Shown here one piece after another: positions 23,216 through 33,692 of a DNA stretch of 57,723 nt (within the stretch, counting starts at the first letter, position 1; each line of letters opens with the position of its first letter). The position numbers were made by a program, and so were the translations under genes. Under the pieces are notes generated by a model. The model made no database searches and was not told the DNA's origin. It saw only the letters and a program-made list of their open reading frames with translations. Origin of the DNA: Myxococcota bacterium (GTDB taxonomy: Bacteria > Myxococcota_A > Polyangia > HGW-17); assembly GCA_018821305.1 (NCBI GenBank), contig JAHJMN010000023.1, positions 1-57,723 of the forward strand, written 5' to 3'.

Positions 23216-24253
23216 TTATTTCTTGGATGCACCAACGCCCTTGGGAGGCGGTCCATCCGCCGGCCACCAGTCTATTTTCATACCGAGGGTAAGGCCCATT
23301 TCTGTCAATATTTCTTTAATTTCTTTCAGAGATTTACGACCAAAGTTCTTGGTTTTGAGCATTTCCTGCTCAGTCTTCTGAACTAACTGGCCAATATATT
23401 TAATATTTGCATTCTGCATACAGTTTGCACTGCGTACAGTAAGTTCAAGTTCATCAACACTCTTGAACAGGAACTGATTGATTTCGGATTCACTGGCGCC
23501 ATCCATATCGTCCGAAGGCTCATCCTGCTCATCAAAGGTAATGAAGATCTGAAGATGCTCTTTCAGGATTTTGGCGCTGAAAGAGAGAGCATCTTTGGGA
23601 TGGATTGTTCCATCACTCCAGATTTCCATAACAAGTTTGTCATAATCTGTACGGCGACCAACGCGAGCGTTGGAAACGGTGTAGTTGACTTTGCGGATTG
23701 GACTGAAGATAGCGTCGACAGGGATTGATCCGATGCCGAGGGTCATATCTTTGTGAATTTCCGCGCCAACGTAGCCTTTGCCAGTACGAACACTGAGCTG
23801 CATGTTTATTCTGCCACCATCACTGACGGTGCAGATGTGATGATTGGGGTTTACGATTTCCATATCATCCACAAGTTCGATATCCGATGCTGTAACCGTT
23901 GCGGGACCCGTAACGTTCAGATTGAGAATAACGGGTTTGGGATTGGATTTACGGAAACGAACACCTTTAAGGTTGAGAATAATGTCGATGACATCTTCTA
24001 CAACATTTGGAATGCTTGTAAATTCGTGTAAAACGCCATCAATTTTCACTGAAGTAATGGCTGCGCCCTGCAGTGAAGAAAGTAAAATACGACGCAGGGA
24101 ATTACCAAGAGTAATACCAAAACCGCGTTCCAAGGGCTCACATACGAATTTACCGTAGGTCCTGCTCAATGTTTCGTCGTCGACAGAAACGGCGTTGGGA
24201 CGTATCATTTCCCGCCAGTTTCTGGCAACCCAGTTATAAACGTGATTGCTCAT
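23216..24253 (-). CDS. rpoA: RNA polymerase alpha subunit
   Basis: A 345-residue protein; the ATG at 24253 follows AGAGGT, and the in-frame region above it is not conserved. The N-terminal domain includes [37 protein letters not shown], the dimerisation helix characteristic of alpha. The C-terminal domain ([45 protein letters not shown]) has the helix-hairpin-helix used to contact UP elements and activators. In most bacteria rpsD precedes it; here rpsK does. Confidence 0.97.
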   Translation of the reverse strand: MSNHVYNWVARNWREMIRPNAVSVDDETLSRTYGKFVCEPLERGFGITLGNSLRRILLSSLQGAAITSVKIDGVLHEFTSIPNVVEDVIDIILNLKGVRFRKSNPKPVILNLNVTGPATVTASDIELVDDMEIVNPNHHICTVSDGGRINMQLSVRTGKGYVGAEIHKDMTLGIGSIPVDAIFSPIRKVNYTVSNARVGRRTDYDKLVMEIWSDGTIHPKDALSFSAKILKEHLQIFITFDEQDEPSDDMDGASESEINQFLFKSVDELELTVRSANCMQNANIKYIGQLVQKTEQEMLKTKNFGRKSLKEIKEILTEMGLTLGMKIDWWPADGPPPKGVGASKK

Positions 24254-24343
24254 CTTTACCTCTTTTTCGGGATCCACTCCGGCTGTCTCAGAAACCACTC
24301 CCGGAAAACATATTACCCGCAATTGACAGCAAACGGGAAAATA

Positions 24344-24733
24344 TCAGACTCTTCTGCGTTTGGGAGGCCTGCAACCATTATGCGGAACCGGAGTTACGTC
24401 TTTTACGAGCGTAATTCTGATACCGGATGCGGCTACAGCGCGGAGAGCAGATTCTCTACCAGCGCCAGGGCCCTTCAGGTTTACAATGCAACTCTTCATA
24501 CCGTGTTCAACGGCTTTCTTAGCAGCATCTTCACCTGTCAACTGAGCAGCAAACGGAGTTGATTTTCTGGATCCTTTGAAACGGAGTCCAGCACTTGACC
24601 ATGAAATAACATTCCCACTGAGATCAGTCATTGTAACAATAGTATTGTTAAAAGTGGAATTGATGTGTGCAATGCCACTTTGAATGTTTTTCTTGACTTT
24701 TTTCTTACCACCTCTGCGTCTTGGAGCTGCCAT
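24344..24733 (-). CDS. rpsK: 30S ribosomal protein S11 (uS11)
   Basis: A 129-residue protein with [40 protein letters not shown] and [11 protein letters not shown], all diagnostic of uS11. It overlaps the stop of rpsM by one base and is followed, after about 90 bases, by rpoA; rpsD is not in between. Confidence 0.97.
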   Translation of the reverse strand: MAAPRRRGGKKKVKKNIQSGIAHINSTFNNTIVTMTDLSGNVISWSSAGLRFKGSRKSTPFAAQLTGEDAAKKAVEHGMKSCIVNLKGPGAGRESALRAVAASGIRITLVKDVTPVPHNGCRPPKRRRV

Positions 24734-25119
24734 TACTTACCTACCTTCTTCTTTGCACCGACTGTTGCGCGTCTGGGGCCTTTTCTCGTTCTTGAGTTTG
24801 TATGAGTTCTCTGTCCACGAACGGGAAGATTTTTCATATGTCTCAATCCACGATAGCATTTAAGATCCATGAGGCGTTTGATATTCATGTTGATATCGCG
24901 CCTGAGATCACCCTCAACTCTGTAGGTTGCGTCGATGATATCACGAATCACTTTTACATCAGTTTCATTGATCTCATCAGAATTCTTACCGTAATCGATA
25001 TTGGCTTCTTTAAGAATTTTCTGAGCGGTCTTTCTACCGATCCCATAAATATAGGTAAGAGCTATTTCGATTCTCTTGTTTTTTGGAAGGTCTACACCGG
25101 CGATGCGCGCCATTCTCAC
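24733..25119 (-). CDS. rpsM: 30S ribosomal protein S13 (uS13)
   Basis: A 128-residue protein with [26 protein letters not shown] and [28 protein letters not shown]. Start at MRMARIAG or at the second Met; the second (MARIAG) is the conventional beginning. It sits directly after rpmJ. Confidence 0.97.
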   Translation of the reverse strand: MRMARIAGVDLPKNKRIEIALTYIYGIGRKTAQKILKEANIDYGKNSDEINETDVKVIRDIIDATYRVEGDLRRDINMNIKRLMDLKCYRGLRHMKNLPVRGQRTHTNSRTRKGPRRATVGAKKKVGK

Positions 25120-25149
25120 TATCCTCCTGACGACTCTTAAGTCGACTCG

Positions 25150-25263
25150 TTATCCTTGTCTCTGCTTATGTCTGGGATCTTCACAGATTACCCGGACAAC
25201 ACCTTTGCGTTTAATTACTTTACATTTATCACATATTTTTTTAACTGAAGCACGAACTTTCAT
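25150..25263 (-). CDS. rpmJ: 50S ribosomal protein L36 (bL36)
   Basis: A 37-residue protein beginning [20 protein letters not shown]. The zinc ligands C11, C14, C27 and H32 are all present, so it is the zinc-binding form. AGGAG precedes the ATG. infA, which usually lies between map and rpmJ, is absent: the map stop is 2 bases from this ATG. Confidence 0.95.
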   Translation of the reverse strand: MKVRASVKKICDKCKVIKRKGVVRVICEDPRHKQRQG

Positions 25264-25265
25264 TT

Positions 25266-26036
25266 TTATCTCCTGCTAAGGACCAGTGGTCCATTCTCAG
25301 TAACAGCAACACTGTGTTCGAAGTGAGCTGCGAGTTTGCGATCTTTCGTGACGACGGTCCAGTCGTCATCGAGTATTTCTACAGCCCAGTGGCCCTCAGT
25401 GACCATGGGTTCTATAGCAATTACAAGCCCGGGATTCAAGACCATTCCGCGACCTTTTGGACCATAATTCGGCACCTGAGGCGGCTCATGCATTGCTGTA
25501 CCGATTCCATGACCAACAAAATCCCGGATTACACTGAATCCTTGAGATTCTACCCAAGTCTGAACGGCATTTGAAACATCTCCAAGTCTGTTTCCGGCCA
25601 CCATCTGTTCGATGGCTTTTTCAAGTGAAATTCTAGTAACTTCCGAAAGTCTATGTGCAGTTTCAGAAACTTTTCCTATTTCATAGGTACGTGCACTGTC
25701 ACCGCAAAAGCCTTTATAAAAGGCACCAAAATCAACACTCAAAATATCACCTTCTTTTAAAATCATAGACTTTGAAGGTATTCCATGCACAACAACTTCA
25801 TTTACTGAAGTACATAAAACCGCGGGATAAGGAGCTATTCCATAACCCGGGGCATAATTCAAAAACGCAGATCTCGCTCCCACTTTGTCAAGGTACGCTC
25901 TGGCAGCGACTTCCATATCCCAGGTAGTCACTCCCGGATTTGCCATTTCCTGGCAAATATCAAGCACATCCGAAACAATCAGATTTGCCTGACGTAGTTT
26001 TTCGATGTCCTTAGCGGACTTCAACTGGACGAGCAT
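25266..26036 (-). CDS. map: Methionine aminopeptidase, type I
   Basis: A 256-residue enzyme that removes the initiator Met from nascent proteins. The metal site is complete: [19 protein letters not shown] (two Asp), the His of [12 protein letters not shown], and the Glu of AIEPMV, plus the last Glu in the C-terminal AHFEHSVAV region. Length and the absence of an N-terminal zinc finger fit type Ia. It lies between adk and rpmJ, the usual order. Confidence 0.95.
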   Translation of the reverse strand: MLVQLKSAKDIEKLRQANLIVSDVLDICQEMANPGVTTWDMEVAARAYLDKVGARSAFLNYAPGYGIAPYPAVLCTSVNEVVVHGIPSKSMILKEGDILSVDFGAFYKGFCGDSARTYEIGKVSETAHRLSEVTRISLEKAIEQMVAGNRLGDVSNAVQTWVESQGFSVIRDFVGHGIGTAMHEPPQVPNYGPKGRGMVLNPGLVIAIEPMVTEGHWAVEILDDDWTVVTKDRKLAAHFEHSVAVTENGPLVLSRR

Positions 26037-26060
26037 TATTAGTTGATCTCAGTCTTTTGA

Positions 26061-26705
26061 TCAAGACAGAATGTTAATTATTTTTGAAAATACTTCCTCA
26101 AGCTCACCATCACCATCAACTCTTCTCAGTATTTTCTGTTCTGAGTAGTATTCAACCAGGGGTTTTGTCTGCTTCTGGTAGGCTTCAAGTCGCTGAGTAA
26201 CTGCTTCTTCTGTATCATCACTGCGTTGAATTAATTCAACTTTACAGTCATCGCAATGATTTTCGACCGTCGGTTTCAGAAAACTGATATGAAACGGTCG
26301 TTTGCATTCCGGGCAAGATCTCCTGCCAGTAATGCGCGGTACAATCATGGAAAAAGGTACGTCTATTTCCACAACGTGATCAAGTTTTATATTAAGATCT
26401 TCTAAAACTTTGTCCAGAGCCATGGCTTGGGGGATCGTTCGGGGGAATCCATCAAGGATAAATCCCTTTTCGAGATCTTTCATTCCCAGGCGTTCTTTAA
26501 CAATGCCTATTACAACTTCGTCCGGTACGAGAGATCCGCCATCCATATATGTGGAGGCGAGTTTGCCCATTTCAGTTCCGTTTTTACGGGCTTCTCTGAG
26601 CATATCCCCTGTTGAAATCTGAGGTATACCTAATTTTTCAACAAGTTTTACAGCCTGAGTTCCTTTTCCTGAACCAGGGGCACCTAGAAGGATAATACGA
26701 GGCAT
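26061..26705 (-). CDS. adk: Adenylate kinase
   Basis: A 214-residue kinase converting AMP and ATP to ADP. P-loop GAPGSGKGTQA at the start, GFPRTIPQA, and a LID domain with four Cys (SCPECKRP ... HCDDCKVE), so it is the zinc-containing form. Arg residues of the LID and DDTEEAVTQRLEAYQ are standard. It is placed between secY and map as in most bacteria. Confidence 0.96.
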   Translation of the reverse strand: MPRIILLGAPGSGKGTQAVKLVEKLGIPQISTGDMLREARKNGTEMGKLASTYMDGGSLVPDEVVIGIVKERLGMKDLEKGFILDGFPRTIPQAMALDKVLEDLNIKLDHVVEIDVPFSMIVPRITGRRSCPECKRPFHISFLKPTVENHCDDCKVELIQRSDDTEEAVTQRLEAYQKQTKPLVEYYSEQKILRRVDGDGELEEVFSKIINILS

Positions 26706-26717
26706 TGTCTATCTCCT

Positions 26718-28052
26718 TTAAGCTGGGCTACGACCGCGGATTCTCGGACCTGTACCCCTGCCACCACTTCCGCCGCCAAAGCCTTCATAGTGACGCGTAA
26801 TCAGATGTCCTTCGATCTGCTGAACAGTATCAAGGGCAACGCCGACGACGATGAGGAGGGATGTTCCACCGAAATAGAACGGGACGTTGAATCTAGCGCT
26901 CATAAGGTTTGGAAGTACGCAAACCAGAGAAACATAAATTGCACCACCCCAGGTGATTCTGGTAAGAACGCGGTCAATGTACTCTGCTGTACGCTGTCCC
27001 GGTCTGATTCCAGGAATGAATCCACCTTGTTTCTTCATATTGTCTGCAACATCCTTAGGATTGAATGTTACTGCCGTATAGAAGAAGGCAAAGAAGACGA
27101 TCATTGCTACATAAATAAGGTTGTAGCGCCAATCCGTTGGGTTGGAAAGTGGCTGAATAAATCGGCGAAGTGTCTCATTGTCTGTAAATGAGGCAATCTG
27201 AGCCGGGAACATGAGTAAGGAAGATGCGAAAATCGGAGGAATAACGCCAGCCATATTCACCTTCAAAGGAAGATGACTGGATGCGCCTCCGTACATGCGC
27301 CGCCCAACAACACGTTTGGCATATTGTACTGGTATCTTTCTATAAGCCCTTTCAAAGAAAGTAATTACAGCAATTGCACCTATTGCAATAGCAACAATTA
27401 TGGCAAGATTGAGAATACCAATGTCACCGCGGCTGAACTGACGATAGAGTTTTATTACTGCGTCAGGCAGATTGGCTACGATACCGGCGAAAATGATAAG
27501 GGAAATTCCGTTACCAATACCGCGTTCAGTAATCTGTTCACCAAGCCACATGATAAATACTGTACCAGCGGTGAGAGTAAGAACGGTCATAAGACGGAAA
27601 CCAAGACCGGCGCCAAGTACAAGCCCTGGATATGCGCGGTTTTGACTTTCAAACCAGGTTGCCATGAAGTAACCCTGAACGATGCAGAGAAAAACAGTTC
27701 CGTAACGGGTATACTGGTTTATTTTGCGTCGTCCTGCTTCGCCTTCTTTGTTCAGTTGTTCCAGGTGAGGAACTACAACCGTCAAGAGTTGAATAATAAT
27801 TGATGCACTGATGTAAGGCATAATGCCTAGTGCAAAAATTGATAACTGGGAAAGAGCACCGCCGGAAAACATGTTGAAAAGGCCAAGGAATGTACCACTG
27901 GCTCCTGACATGATCTGTTTCATAATGTTACGATCCACACCGGGGACCGTTACAAAAACACCGACTCTGTAAACTGCAAGTAAGAATAGAGTTAACAGTA
28001 ATCTCTTTCTAAGTTCTGGAATTTTTGGAATATTTGCAAATCCGCTTGCCAT
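26718..28052 (-). CDS. secY: Preprotein translocase subunit SecY
   Basis: A 444-residue membrane protein with ten expected transmembrane segments and the classical stretches [35 protein letters not shown] and [23 protein letters not shown]. The C-terminal tail is Gly/Arg-rich. It forms the SecYEG channel; SecE is encoded at the other end of the locus (51951). About 74 non-coding bases separate it from rplO. Confidence 0.97.
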   Translation of the reverse strand: MASGFANIPKIPELRKRLLLTLFLLAVYRVGVFVTVPGVDRNIMKQIMSGASGTFLGLFNMFSGGALSQLSIFALGIMPYISASIIIQLLTVVVPHLEQLNKEGEAGRRKINQYTRYGTVFLCIVQGYFMATWFESQNRAYPGLVLGAGLGFRLMTVLTLTAGTVFIMWLGEQITERGIGNGISLIIFAGIVANLPDAVIKLYRQFSRGDIGILNLAIIVAIAIGAIAVITFFERAYRKIPVQYAKRVVGRRMYGGASSHLPLKVNMAGVIPPIFASSLLMFPAQIASFTDNETLRRFIQPLSNPTDWRYNLIYVAMIVFFAFFYTAVTFNPKDVADNMKKQGGFIPGIRPGQRTAEYIDRVLTRITWGGAIYVSLVCVLPNLMSARFNVPFYFGGTSLLIVVGVALDTVQQIEGHLITRHYEGFGGGSGGRGTGPRIRGRSPA

Positions 28053-28126
28053 GTTTTTAAACTGTTCCTTTAAGAGTAAAAAATTTTACGCGGTCAGATT
28101 AATATACATTTTGTGGAAAAAAGCAA

Positions 28127-29062
28127 CTAGTCAATGAGGGTAATTTTACCACCAAAAGACTCAAGCTTTCTTCTGGCTATGGCGGATGCTTTGTGAACCT
28201 GTACACTGTAGGGAGCTTTTACTCTGCCGTCACCGGAAAGTTTTACTTTCTGGCTTGCGTTTAAAATGCCCATTTTTGTGAGAGCAGCAACAGTAACCTC
28301 GCCGCCTTTCGGGAACCATTTTTCAAGATCCCGGAAGTCAACTATGCGGTAATTATTAACCGGATCAATAACTGTAACTTTTCCGTCCTTCATTTCAAGT
28401 GCTTTACGAGCTTCTCTCGAAATTTTATGAACTGAAATGTTATATTTACCGTTAAGCTTGCCTACGGCGACAACAGCAACTTTTGTTTTACCTTCAGGAA
28501 CAAGTCCTGCGGATTTCATTGCATCAAATGTCACGTCGACAGCGGAATCTCCCTTTTTGGGGAATTTCCTGGTAATCTGACCAAGGGTAACGGTAGCATA
28601 TTCATTGGTAGATGAAACAAGATTTACGCTGCCGCCCTTTTCTTCGATTATTTTCCATGCTGCTTCGGTAACTTTATCGGCGGTAATTTCGTATTTACCG
28701 GAGATTTCTTTCGTACCGAGTACTTTGAGCATGGTTGCATCATTTCCTGCATAACCGTTTTCACGAAGAACTTCAAGATTTACTTTCCCGCCTTCGGGCA
28801 TAATTCTTGTGAGTTCTTCAAGGGTCAGGAGACAATATTCCTTACGGAAATTATTGTTAAATCCACGTTTGGGTACACGTCTCTGAAGTGGCATCTGACC
28901 GCCTTCGAAACCAGGGCGAATCTTTCCGCCTGTTCTCTGCTTCTGACCTTTGCAACCCTTACCGGATGTTGAACCCTGTCCACTTGCGCGTCCACGACCA
29001 AGGCGTTTACGATTTTTTACAGAGCCTTCGTTTGGTTTTAAATTTGAAAGTATACTCATCAT
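28127..29062 (-). CDS. rplO: 50S ribosomal protein L15 (uL15) with tripled C-terminal domain
   Basis: A 311-residue protein, about twice the usual 145. Residues 1-73 are the standard uL15 N-terminus (LGRGRASGQGSTSGKGCKGQ, GFEGGQMPLQRR). Residues 74-150 are a first C-terminal L18e/L15P-type domain. Two more copies follow at about 153-232 and 237-311; all three share a motif of the form V-x-L-x-x-[IL]-x-[RK]-x-[FM]P, then G(K)Y-x-[IV]-x-x-[HD]K-x-[ST]-x-x-A, then GG(K)-[VI]. The last copy looks closest to ordinary uL15 (VHKASAIARRKLESFGGKI). No frameshift or stop interrupts it. GGAG precedes the ATG, which follows the rpmD stop directly. Confidence 0.93.
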   Translation of the reverse strand: MMSILSNLKPNEGSVKNRKRLGRGRASGQGSTSGKGCKGQKQRTGGKIRPGFEGGQMPLQRRVPKRGFNNNFRKEYCLLTLEELTRIMPEGGKVNLEVLRENGYAGNDATMLKVLGTKEISGKYEITADKVTEAAWKIIEEKGGSVNLVSSTNEYATVTLGQITRKFPKKGDSAVDVTFDAMKSAGLVPEGKTKVAVVAVGKLNGKYNISVHKISREARKALEMKDGKVTVIDPVNNYRIVDFRDLEKWFPKGGEVTVAALTKMGILNASQKVKLSGDGRVKAPYSVQVHKASAIARRKLESFGGKITLID

Positions 29063-29260
29063 TTACTCCATTTCTGTCTCACAGGGCTCGATTTCAACAA
29101 GGTGAGAAACCTTACGGATCATGCCTCTGATTTCCGGAGTATCTTTGAGAATACTGACTTTACCTGTCTTACGCAGTCCCAGACCGATAAGAATTTTTTC
29201 AAACTTTTCAGCTCTGGCAATGGTACTCTTTACCTGCTTTATTTTAATGTAGGTAGCCAT
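29063..29260 (-). CDS. rpmD: 50S ribosomal protein L30 (uL30)
   Basis: A 65-residue protein with IKIKQVKSTIARAEKFEKIL and GLGLRKTGKVSIL, then DTPEIRGMIRKVSHLVE. It is in its usual place between rpsE and rplO, with no gap to rplO. Confidence 0.95.
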   Translation of the reverse strand: MATYIKIKQVKSTIARAEKFEKILIGLGLRKTGKVSILKDTPEIRGMIRKVSHLVEIEPCETEME

Positions 29261-29284
29261 ATCTAACTCCTGATATTCTGATTA

Positions 29285-29779
29285 TCAATGCTCGATTTTA
29301 ACACCGCGTCTGAGTTCGACGGCTTTTGGACTGCTCATTGTTTTGAGCGCCTCGAAAGTCGCTTTCAGAACGTTGTGGTGATTATTTGTTCCGATACATT
29401 TCGTAAGTACGTCATGAATGCCAACAGCTTCCATAACAGCTCTCACTGCACCACCGGCGATAACACCAGTACCTTTTGCAGCAGGTCTTAAAAGTACATG
29501 ACCTGCGCCATAGCGACCGATGATCTCGTGAGGAACGGTAACACCCTCAAGCGGAACATTAATCATAGTTTTTTTGGCTTTTTCAGTAGCTTTGCGGAGG
29601 GCTTCGGGAACTTCATTGGCTTTGCCAAGTCCATATCCGACTTTACCTTTTCCGTCACCTACAACAACCAGTGCTGCGAAACTGAAGCGGCGACCGCCCT
29701 TCACAACCTTAGCAACGCGGTTGATATAAACCAATTTTTCAATAAACTCACTGTTTCCTTCTGGCAAACTGTGCATCAC
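29285..29779 (-). CDS. rpsE: 30S ribosomal protein S5 (uS5)
   Basis: A 164-residue protein with [35 protein letters not shown], and [21 protein letters not shown]-terminal 10 residues ([10 protein letters not shown]) are unusual; the first Met pair leaves the exact start open. Confidence 0.96.
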   Translation of the reverse strand: MMHSLPEGNSEFIEKLVYINRVAKVVKGGRRFSFAALVVVGDGKGKVGYGLGKANEVPEALRKATEKAKKTMINVPLEGVTVPHEIIGRYGAGHVLLRPAAKGTGVIAGGAVRAVMEAVGIHDVLTKCIGTNNHHNVLKATFEALKTMSSPKAVELRRGVKIEH

Positions 29780-29803
29780 AGAAACCTCTTATATTCCAAT
29801 CAG

Positions 29804-30166
29804 TTAGAAATCGAGTCCGCCTTCTCTGGCGCCTTCGGCAAAAGCGGCAACTCTTCCATGATAAATAAAGCCAGCTCTGTCGAAGACAACCTGGCGGATG
29901 TTCTTTTCAATACAGCGTTCGGCAAATTTCTTGCCTAATAACTTGGCTTGATCTTTCTTGTTTTTACCCTTTAGTTCATCGACAAACTCTTTAACAAGAG
30001 TTGATGCTGCAACAAGGGTTTTGCCTTCGTTGTCATCAATGACCTGTGCATAAAAATGGGATAAAGATCTGTAAACGTTAAGCCGCGGTCTTGCTTCAGT
30101 CCCAGCTACTCTTTTCCGTACTCTTACCTGACGGATTTTTCTCATAATGCGCTTAGTACGTTTCAT
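29804..30166 (-). CDS. rplR: 50S ribosomal protein L18 (uL18)
   Basis: A 120-residue protein with basic N-terminus ([18 protein letters not shown]), [20 protein letters not shown] and the C-terminal [26 protein letters not shown], the 5S-rRNA-binding family pattern. Located between rplF and rpsE. Confidence 0.96.
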   Translation of the reverse strand: MKRTKRIMRKIRQVRVRKRVAGTEARPRLNVYRSLSHFYAQVIDDNEGKTLVAASTLVKEFVDELKGKNKKDQAKLLGKKFAERCIEKNIRQVVFDRAGFIYHGRVAAFAEGAREGGLDF

Positions 30167-30189
30167 TGCAAACCTAACCTTTTCAAGGA

Positions 30190-30729
30190 TTAACCCTTGG
30201 TTTTTCCTTCCTTCTGCCTTACGAACTCACCAGCATACCTGATTCCTTTACCTTTATAGGGCTCCGGCGGTCTGAGTGCGCGAATTTCACTTGCAACTTG
30301 GCCGATAAGGACCTTATCAAATGATTTCAGAATAACGGTAATACCTTTATCCTGAACTTCGCCAGTTACACCCTTCGGCAGCTGGTAATATATCGGATGT
30401 GAGTAACCGAGGGAGAAAACAATGAAGTCTCCTTTAGCCTCTGCTCTATATCCGACGCCAATAATGTTAAGGTTTCTAATAAATCCATCAGAAAGACCTT
30501 TAACTATATTAGCAACTTTGGCTCTTACCATACCATGATTGATTCTGGTCTGCTTTTCCTCGTTTTCTCTGGAGAATGTAAGTACTCCTTCTTCGAGGTT
30601 GGCTTTAATACCAGCAGGAATAACTTCAGTAAGTTCACCAAGTTTTCCTTTAGCATGGATGGTGTTTTCTGTAATTTTAACTTCCAATCCTTTCGGAATG
30701 GCTATTGGTAATTTTCCTATACGAGACAC
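30190..30729 (-). CDS. rplF: 50S ribosomal protein L6 (uL6)
   Basis: A 179-residue protein beginning [17 protein letters not shown] and ending [27 protein letters not shown], the diagnostic uL6 end. Two related alpha/beta domains fit the family length. Confidence 0.97.
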   Translation of the reverse strand: MSRIGKLPIAIPKGLEVKITENTIHAKGKLGELTEVIPAGIKANLEEGVLTFSRENEEKQTRINHGMVRAKVANIVKGLSDGFIRNLNIIGVGYRAEAKGDFIVFSLGYSHPIYYQLPKGVTGEVQDKGITVILKSFDKVLIGQVASEIRALRPPEPYKGKGIRYAGEFVRQKEGKTKG

Positions 30730-30746
30730 CCTCAGCCTCCTTGCAG

Positions 30747-31145
30747 TTACCAGATGGCGCAGATAATTTCTCCGCCAACGTTGTTTTTAATAGCTTCCCT
30801 GTCGGTCATGACACCATGACTGGTGGTAACAATGGATACACCAAGACCATAACGTACACGGGGAATTTCGTCCTTTTTGGCATAAATCCTCTGTCCAGGG
30901 CTGGAAATTCTTTTCAAACCTTCGATAGCTGACTGATTATTATCATTATATTTCAGTTCAACTGTGAGGGTTTTGAAAGCGCCTTCCTCAGCTACAGAGT
31001 AGTTTGTAATAAAGCCTTCTCTTTTAAGAACTTCACATATGTGCATCTTCATTTTGGATGAAGGCATTGAAACAGTTCTTTTCCGGGCTTTAATAGCATT
31101 ACGTATTCTTGTTAAATAATCAGCAATAGGATCTGTCATCGACAT
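30747..31145 (-). CDS. rpsH: 30S ribosomal protein S8 (uS8)
   Basis: A 132-residue protein with [13 protein letters not shown], the C-terminal [17 protein letters not shown] and [16 protein letters not shown] precedes the first ATG. uS8 binds 16S rRNA and in E. coli represses the spc operon. Confidence 0.97.
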   Translation of the reverse strand: MSMTDPIADYLTRIRNAIKARKRTVSMPSSKMKMHICEVLKREGFITNYSVAEEGAFKTLTVELKYNDNNQSAIEGLKRISSPGQRIYAKKDEIPRVRYGLGVSIVTTSHGVMTDREAIKNNVGGEIICAIW

Positions 31146-31157
31146 ATCAGTCTCTCC

Positions 31158-31337
31158 CTACCAACTTGCCTTAATAACGCCAGGTATCATACCTTCAAGT
31201 GCCAACTTTCGGAGGCAGAGGCGACACATATCAAATTTACGATAATATGCTCTTGCTCTTCCACAGTGTGGGCATCTGTTGTGGTGTCTTACCTTGAATT
31301 TAGGCTTCTTTTCAATCATTTTACATAAACGGGCCAC
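31158..31337 (-). CDS. rpsN: 30S ribosomal protein S14, zinc-binding type (uS14)
   Basis: A 59-residue protein starting at GTG (31337), preceded by AGGAGG. Zinc ligands C22, C25, C38 and C41 lie in [10 protein letters not shown] and DMCRLCLRK; the end is GVIKASW. It is the short zinc-binding form, located between rplE and rpsH. Confidence 0.94.
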   Translation of the reverse strand: MARLCKMIEKKPKFKVRHHNRCPHCGRARAYYRKFDMCRLCLRKLALEGMIPGVIKASW

Positions 31338-31351
31338 TTTGATCCTCCTAT

Positions 31352-31984
31352 TTAATTCCTGAAGGGTACGCCAAAGTGTTTCAGCAACGCCCTGGCCTCG
31401 TCATCAGTTTTGGCCGTAGTAACCATGGTAATGTTAAGGCCACTTAATTTTTCAATTGTGTCGTAACTGATTTCAGGGAAAATAATCTGTTCCTTGATAC
31501 CAAGCGTACAATTTCCACGACCATCAAAACCTTTGGCACTAACGCCTTTAAAGTCTCTGGTGCGGGGGAGTGCGAGGGCTACAAATCTATCAAGGAATTC
31601 AAACATAACTTCCCTGCGAAGAGTAACCATAGCTCCAATCTTCATTCCCTCACGGAGTTTGAAGTTTGCAATGGAGTTTTTTGCACGGGTTACAACTGGT
31701 CTGCGGCCGGTGATGATTTTGAGTTCTTCAACAGCAGCTTCCAGAAGTTTTGGGTTGTGAATAGCTTCGCCAAGACCAACATTGATAACAATCTTGGTTA
31801 GACGGGGAATTTCCATTACGTTACTGTAATTGAATTCTTCCTTCATTTTCTTCGCGATGGTTTCGTTGTAGCGAACCTGAAGTCTGGGAAGCTTTTCTCT
31901 TTTAATAGTTTCATTCTGAAACTTTTCTTTTCCTTTTTTGCCTTTACCGGCATCGCCTCTCGGCTGACCTTTTTCTTTGGCCAT
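31352..31984 (-). CDS. rplE: 50S ribosomal protein L5 (uL5)
   Basis: A 210-residue protein, about 30 longer than usual because of a Lys/Gly-rich N-terminal extension ([20 protein letters not shown]). The core is normal: [66 protein letters not shown]-like sequence lies before the first ATG, so the extension is translated unless a downstream start is used. Confidence 0.95.
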   Translation of the reverse strand: MAKEKGQPRGDAGKGKKGKEKFQNETIKREKLPRLQVRYNETIAKKMKEEFNYSNVMEIPRLTKIVINVGLGEAIHNPKLLEAAVEELKIITGRRPVVTRAKNSIANFKLREGMKIGAMVTLRREVMFEFLDRFVALALPRTRDFKGVSAKGFDGRGNCTLGIKEQIIFPEISYDTIEKLSGLNITMVTTAKTDDEARALLKHFGVPFRN

Positions 31985-32003
31985 AACTAAAACCTCCTAA
32001 AAA

Positions 32004-32378
32004 TCAGGCTTTTCCGCTTTCGATTATATCACCGCTGGATTTTTTACCGCGGGCTATTCTAACTTTTCTGCCATCAGGAAGAACTTTTGTTCCAATTCTA
32101 GTACCGCGTACGAGCGTTTTTTCATCTTTTCCGCCGGCAGCTGCTGCTGTTGCAGGATCTACGGGCTGAACATTTGAAATATGAATTGGAGCTTCAGTTT
32201 TTGTCTGAGTTCCCTTCTGGTTTTCACCAGTGGCTTTCTTGTTTTTAACTACTATATTAACGCCCTCAACTATAACTTGTTCTTTCTTTGTAAGAACTCT
32301 GAGGACTTTTCCGGTTTTTCCTTTGTACTTACCGGTAATAACTTTTACTAGATCGCCTTTTTTAATTCTCGCGAGCAT
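32004..32378 (-). CDS. rplX: 50S ribosomal protein L24 (uL24)
   Basis: A 124-residue protein with the KOW motif ([20 protein letters not shown]) and [28 protein letters not shown]. An Ala/Gly/Lys-rich stretch of about 15 residues ([13 protein letters not shown]) separates the two halves, making it longer than the usual 102-105. It overlaps the stop of rplN by one base. Confidence 0.95.
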   Translation of the reverse strand: MLARIKKGDLVKVITGKYKGKTGKVLRVLTKKEQVIVEGVNIVVKNKKATGENQKGTQTKTEAPIHISNVQPVDPATAAAAGGKDEKTLVRGTRIGTKVLPDGRKVRIARGKKSSGDIIESGKA

Positions 32379-32746
32379 TACAGCACCTCCGGAGCAAGGG
32401 AAATAATTTTCATGAATTTCTTTGCTCTGAGTTCCCTGGCAACGGGTCCGAAGATACGTGTGCCGATAGGTTCCAAAGCTCCGTTAAGTAATACAGCCGC
32501 ATTATTATCAAACTTGATATAAGAACCGTCTTTTCTTGATATCTCTTTTGCAGTCCTGACAACAACAGCTTTAAGTACTTCACCCCGTTTAACCTTGGCA
32601 GTGGGAATTGCTTCCTGTACAGCAACAACTATAACGTCGCCTATAGAAGCATATTTCCTTTTTGATCCGCCAAGCACCTTAATACAGAGAACACTTTTTG
32701 CTCCTGAATTATCAGCGACGTCCAAAATAGTCTGCATCTGGATCAT
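32378..32746 (-). CDS. rplN: 50S ribosomal protein L14 (uL14)
   Basis: A 122-residue protein: [35 protein letters not shown], and FGPVARELR. Standard in length and order. Confidence 0.97.
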   Translation of the reverse strand: MIQMQTILDVADNSGAKSVLCIKVLGGSKRKYASIGDVIVVAVQEAIPTAKVKRGEVLKAVVVRTAKEISRKDGSYIKFDNNAAVLLNGALEPIGTRIFGPVARELRAKKFMKIISLAPEVL

Positions 32747-32768
32747 CGTAACACCTCATACCCTGGGT

Positions 32769-33032
32769 TTATCCAGGTTTCCTCTCTACAAGTTTCTGGA
32801 CTCTCCATCTTTTAAGTCTGGAAAGAGGCCTGGATTCACTGATCACTACCTTGTCACCCTCGCGATATTCATTGCGTTCATCGTGGGCAAGGTATTTCTT
32901 ATATTTGGTAATAAATTTCTTATAAAGGGGATGCCTTACCCGCCGCATTACCTGGACCACTACAGTTTTGTCCATTTTTCCGGAGGATTTCACAACACCC
33001 AGAAGTGTTCTGTTGTTCCCGCGCTCACTCAT
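32769..33032 (-). CDS. rpsQ: 30S ribosomal protein S17 (uS17)
   Basis: An 87-residue protein with [21 protein letters not shown] and a conserved [15 protein letters not shown]. Its 5' end overlaps the 3' end of rpmC by 8 bases. Confidence 0.96.
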   Translation of the reverse strand: MSERGNNRTLLGVVKSSGKMDKTVVVQVMRRVRHPLYKKFITKYKKYLAHDERNEYREGDKVVISESRPLSRLKRWRVQKLVERKPG

Positions 33033-33252
33033 TTTCCTGCCTCCTGCGGCTAATTTTCTTATCGGTCATCTCCGTAAGAACTCTGGCTATATTTCTTCTA
33101 TTAGCTGCTATTTTATTATTGTCTTTTAATTGACTTGTGGCAGCCATAATTCTCAAATCGAATTTTTCTTTTTTAAGTTCAGCCAGCAAACCTCTGAGCT
33201 CTTCTAGAGAACGCTGTCTGAGCTGTGAACTAGCATACGGTGAATCTTTCAT
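33025..33252 (-). CDS. rpmC: 50S ribosomal protein L29 (uL29)
   Basis: A 75-residue helical protein with [20 protein letters not shown] and [18 protein letters not shown] overlap with the stop of rplP, and 8-base overlap with rpsQ, indicate tight translational coupling. Confidence 0.95.
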   Translation of the reverse strand: MKDSPYASSQLRQRSLEELRGLLAELKKEKFDLRIMAATSQLKDNNKIAANRRNIARVLTEMTDKKISRRRQENE

Positions 33253-33665
33253 ATCACGGCCTCTTTCTTCACAAACCTGGTTTTAATAGGCAGCTTGTGA
33301 TGAGCAAGTCGAAAGGCTTCTCTTGCTGTTTCTTCCGGAACTCCAACAACTTCAAACAGTACGTGACCGGGTTTTACTACACATACCCATTCTTCCGGAG
33401 AACCTTTACCTTTACCCATACGAGTTTCAGCTGGCTTCCTGGTAAGAGGTTTCTGTGGGAAAATCCGAATGAAAACCTGACCACCGCGTTTGATATGTCT
33501 TGTGATGGCAATACGACCAGCTTCAATCTGCCTGGCTGTAATAAAACCGCATTCAACAGTCTGAATTCCATATTCGCCAAAGGAAACGCTATCGCCACCC
33601 TTAGCCCTGCCGGTCATGCGGCCTTTCTGTACTTTTCTATGTTTAACTTTTTTCGGGCTCAGCAT
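33249..33665 (-). CDS. rplP: 50S ribosomal protein L16 (uL16)
   Basis: A 138-residue protein: [38 protein letters not shown], and [23 protein letters not shown]. Between rpsC and rpmC as usual. Confidence 0.97.
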   Translation of the reverse strand: MLSPKKVKHRKVQKGRMTGRAKGGDSVSFGEYGIQTVECGFITARQIEAGRIAITRHIKRGGQVFIRIFPQKPLTRKPAETRMGKGKGSPEEWVCVVKPGHVLFEVVGVPEETAREAFRLAHHKLPIKTRFVKKEAVI

Positions 33666-33692
33666 TTTAATAACCTGCTTTCCTTGGAAAAA

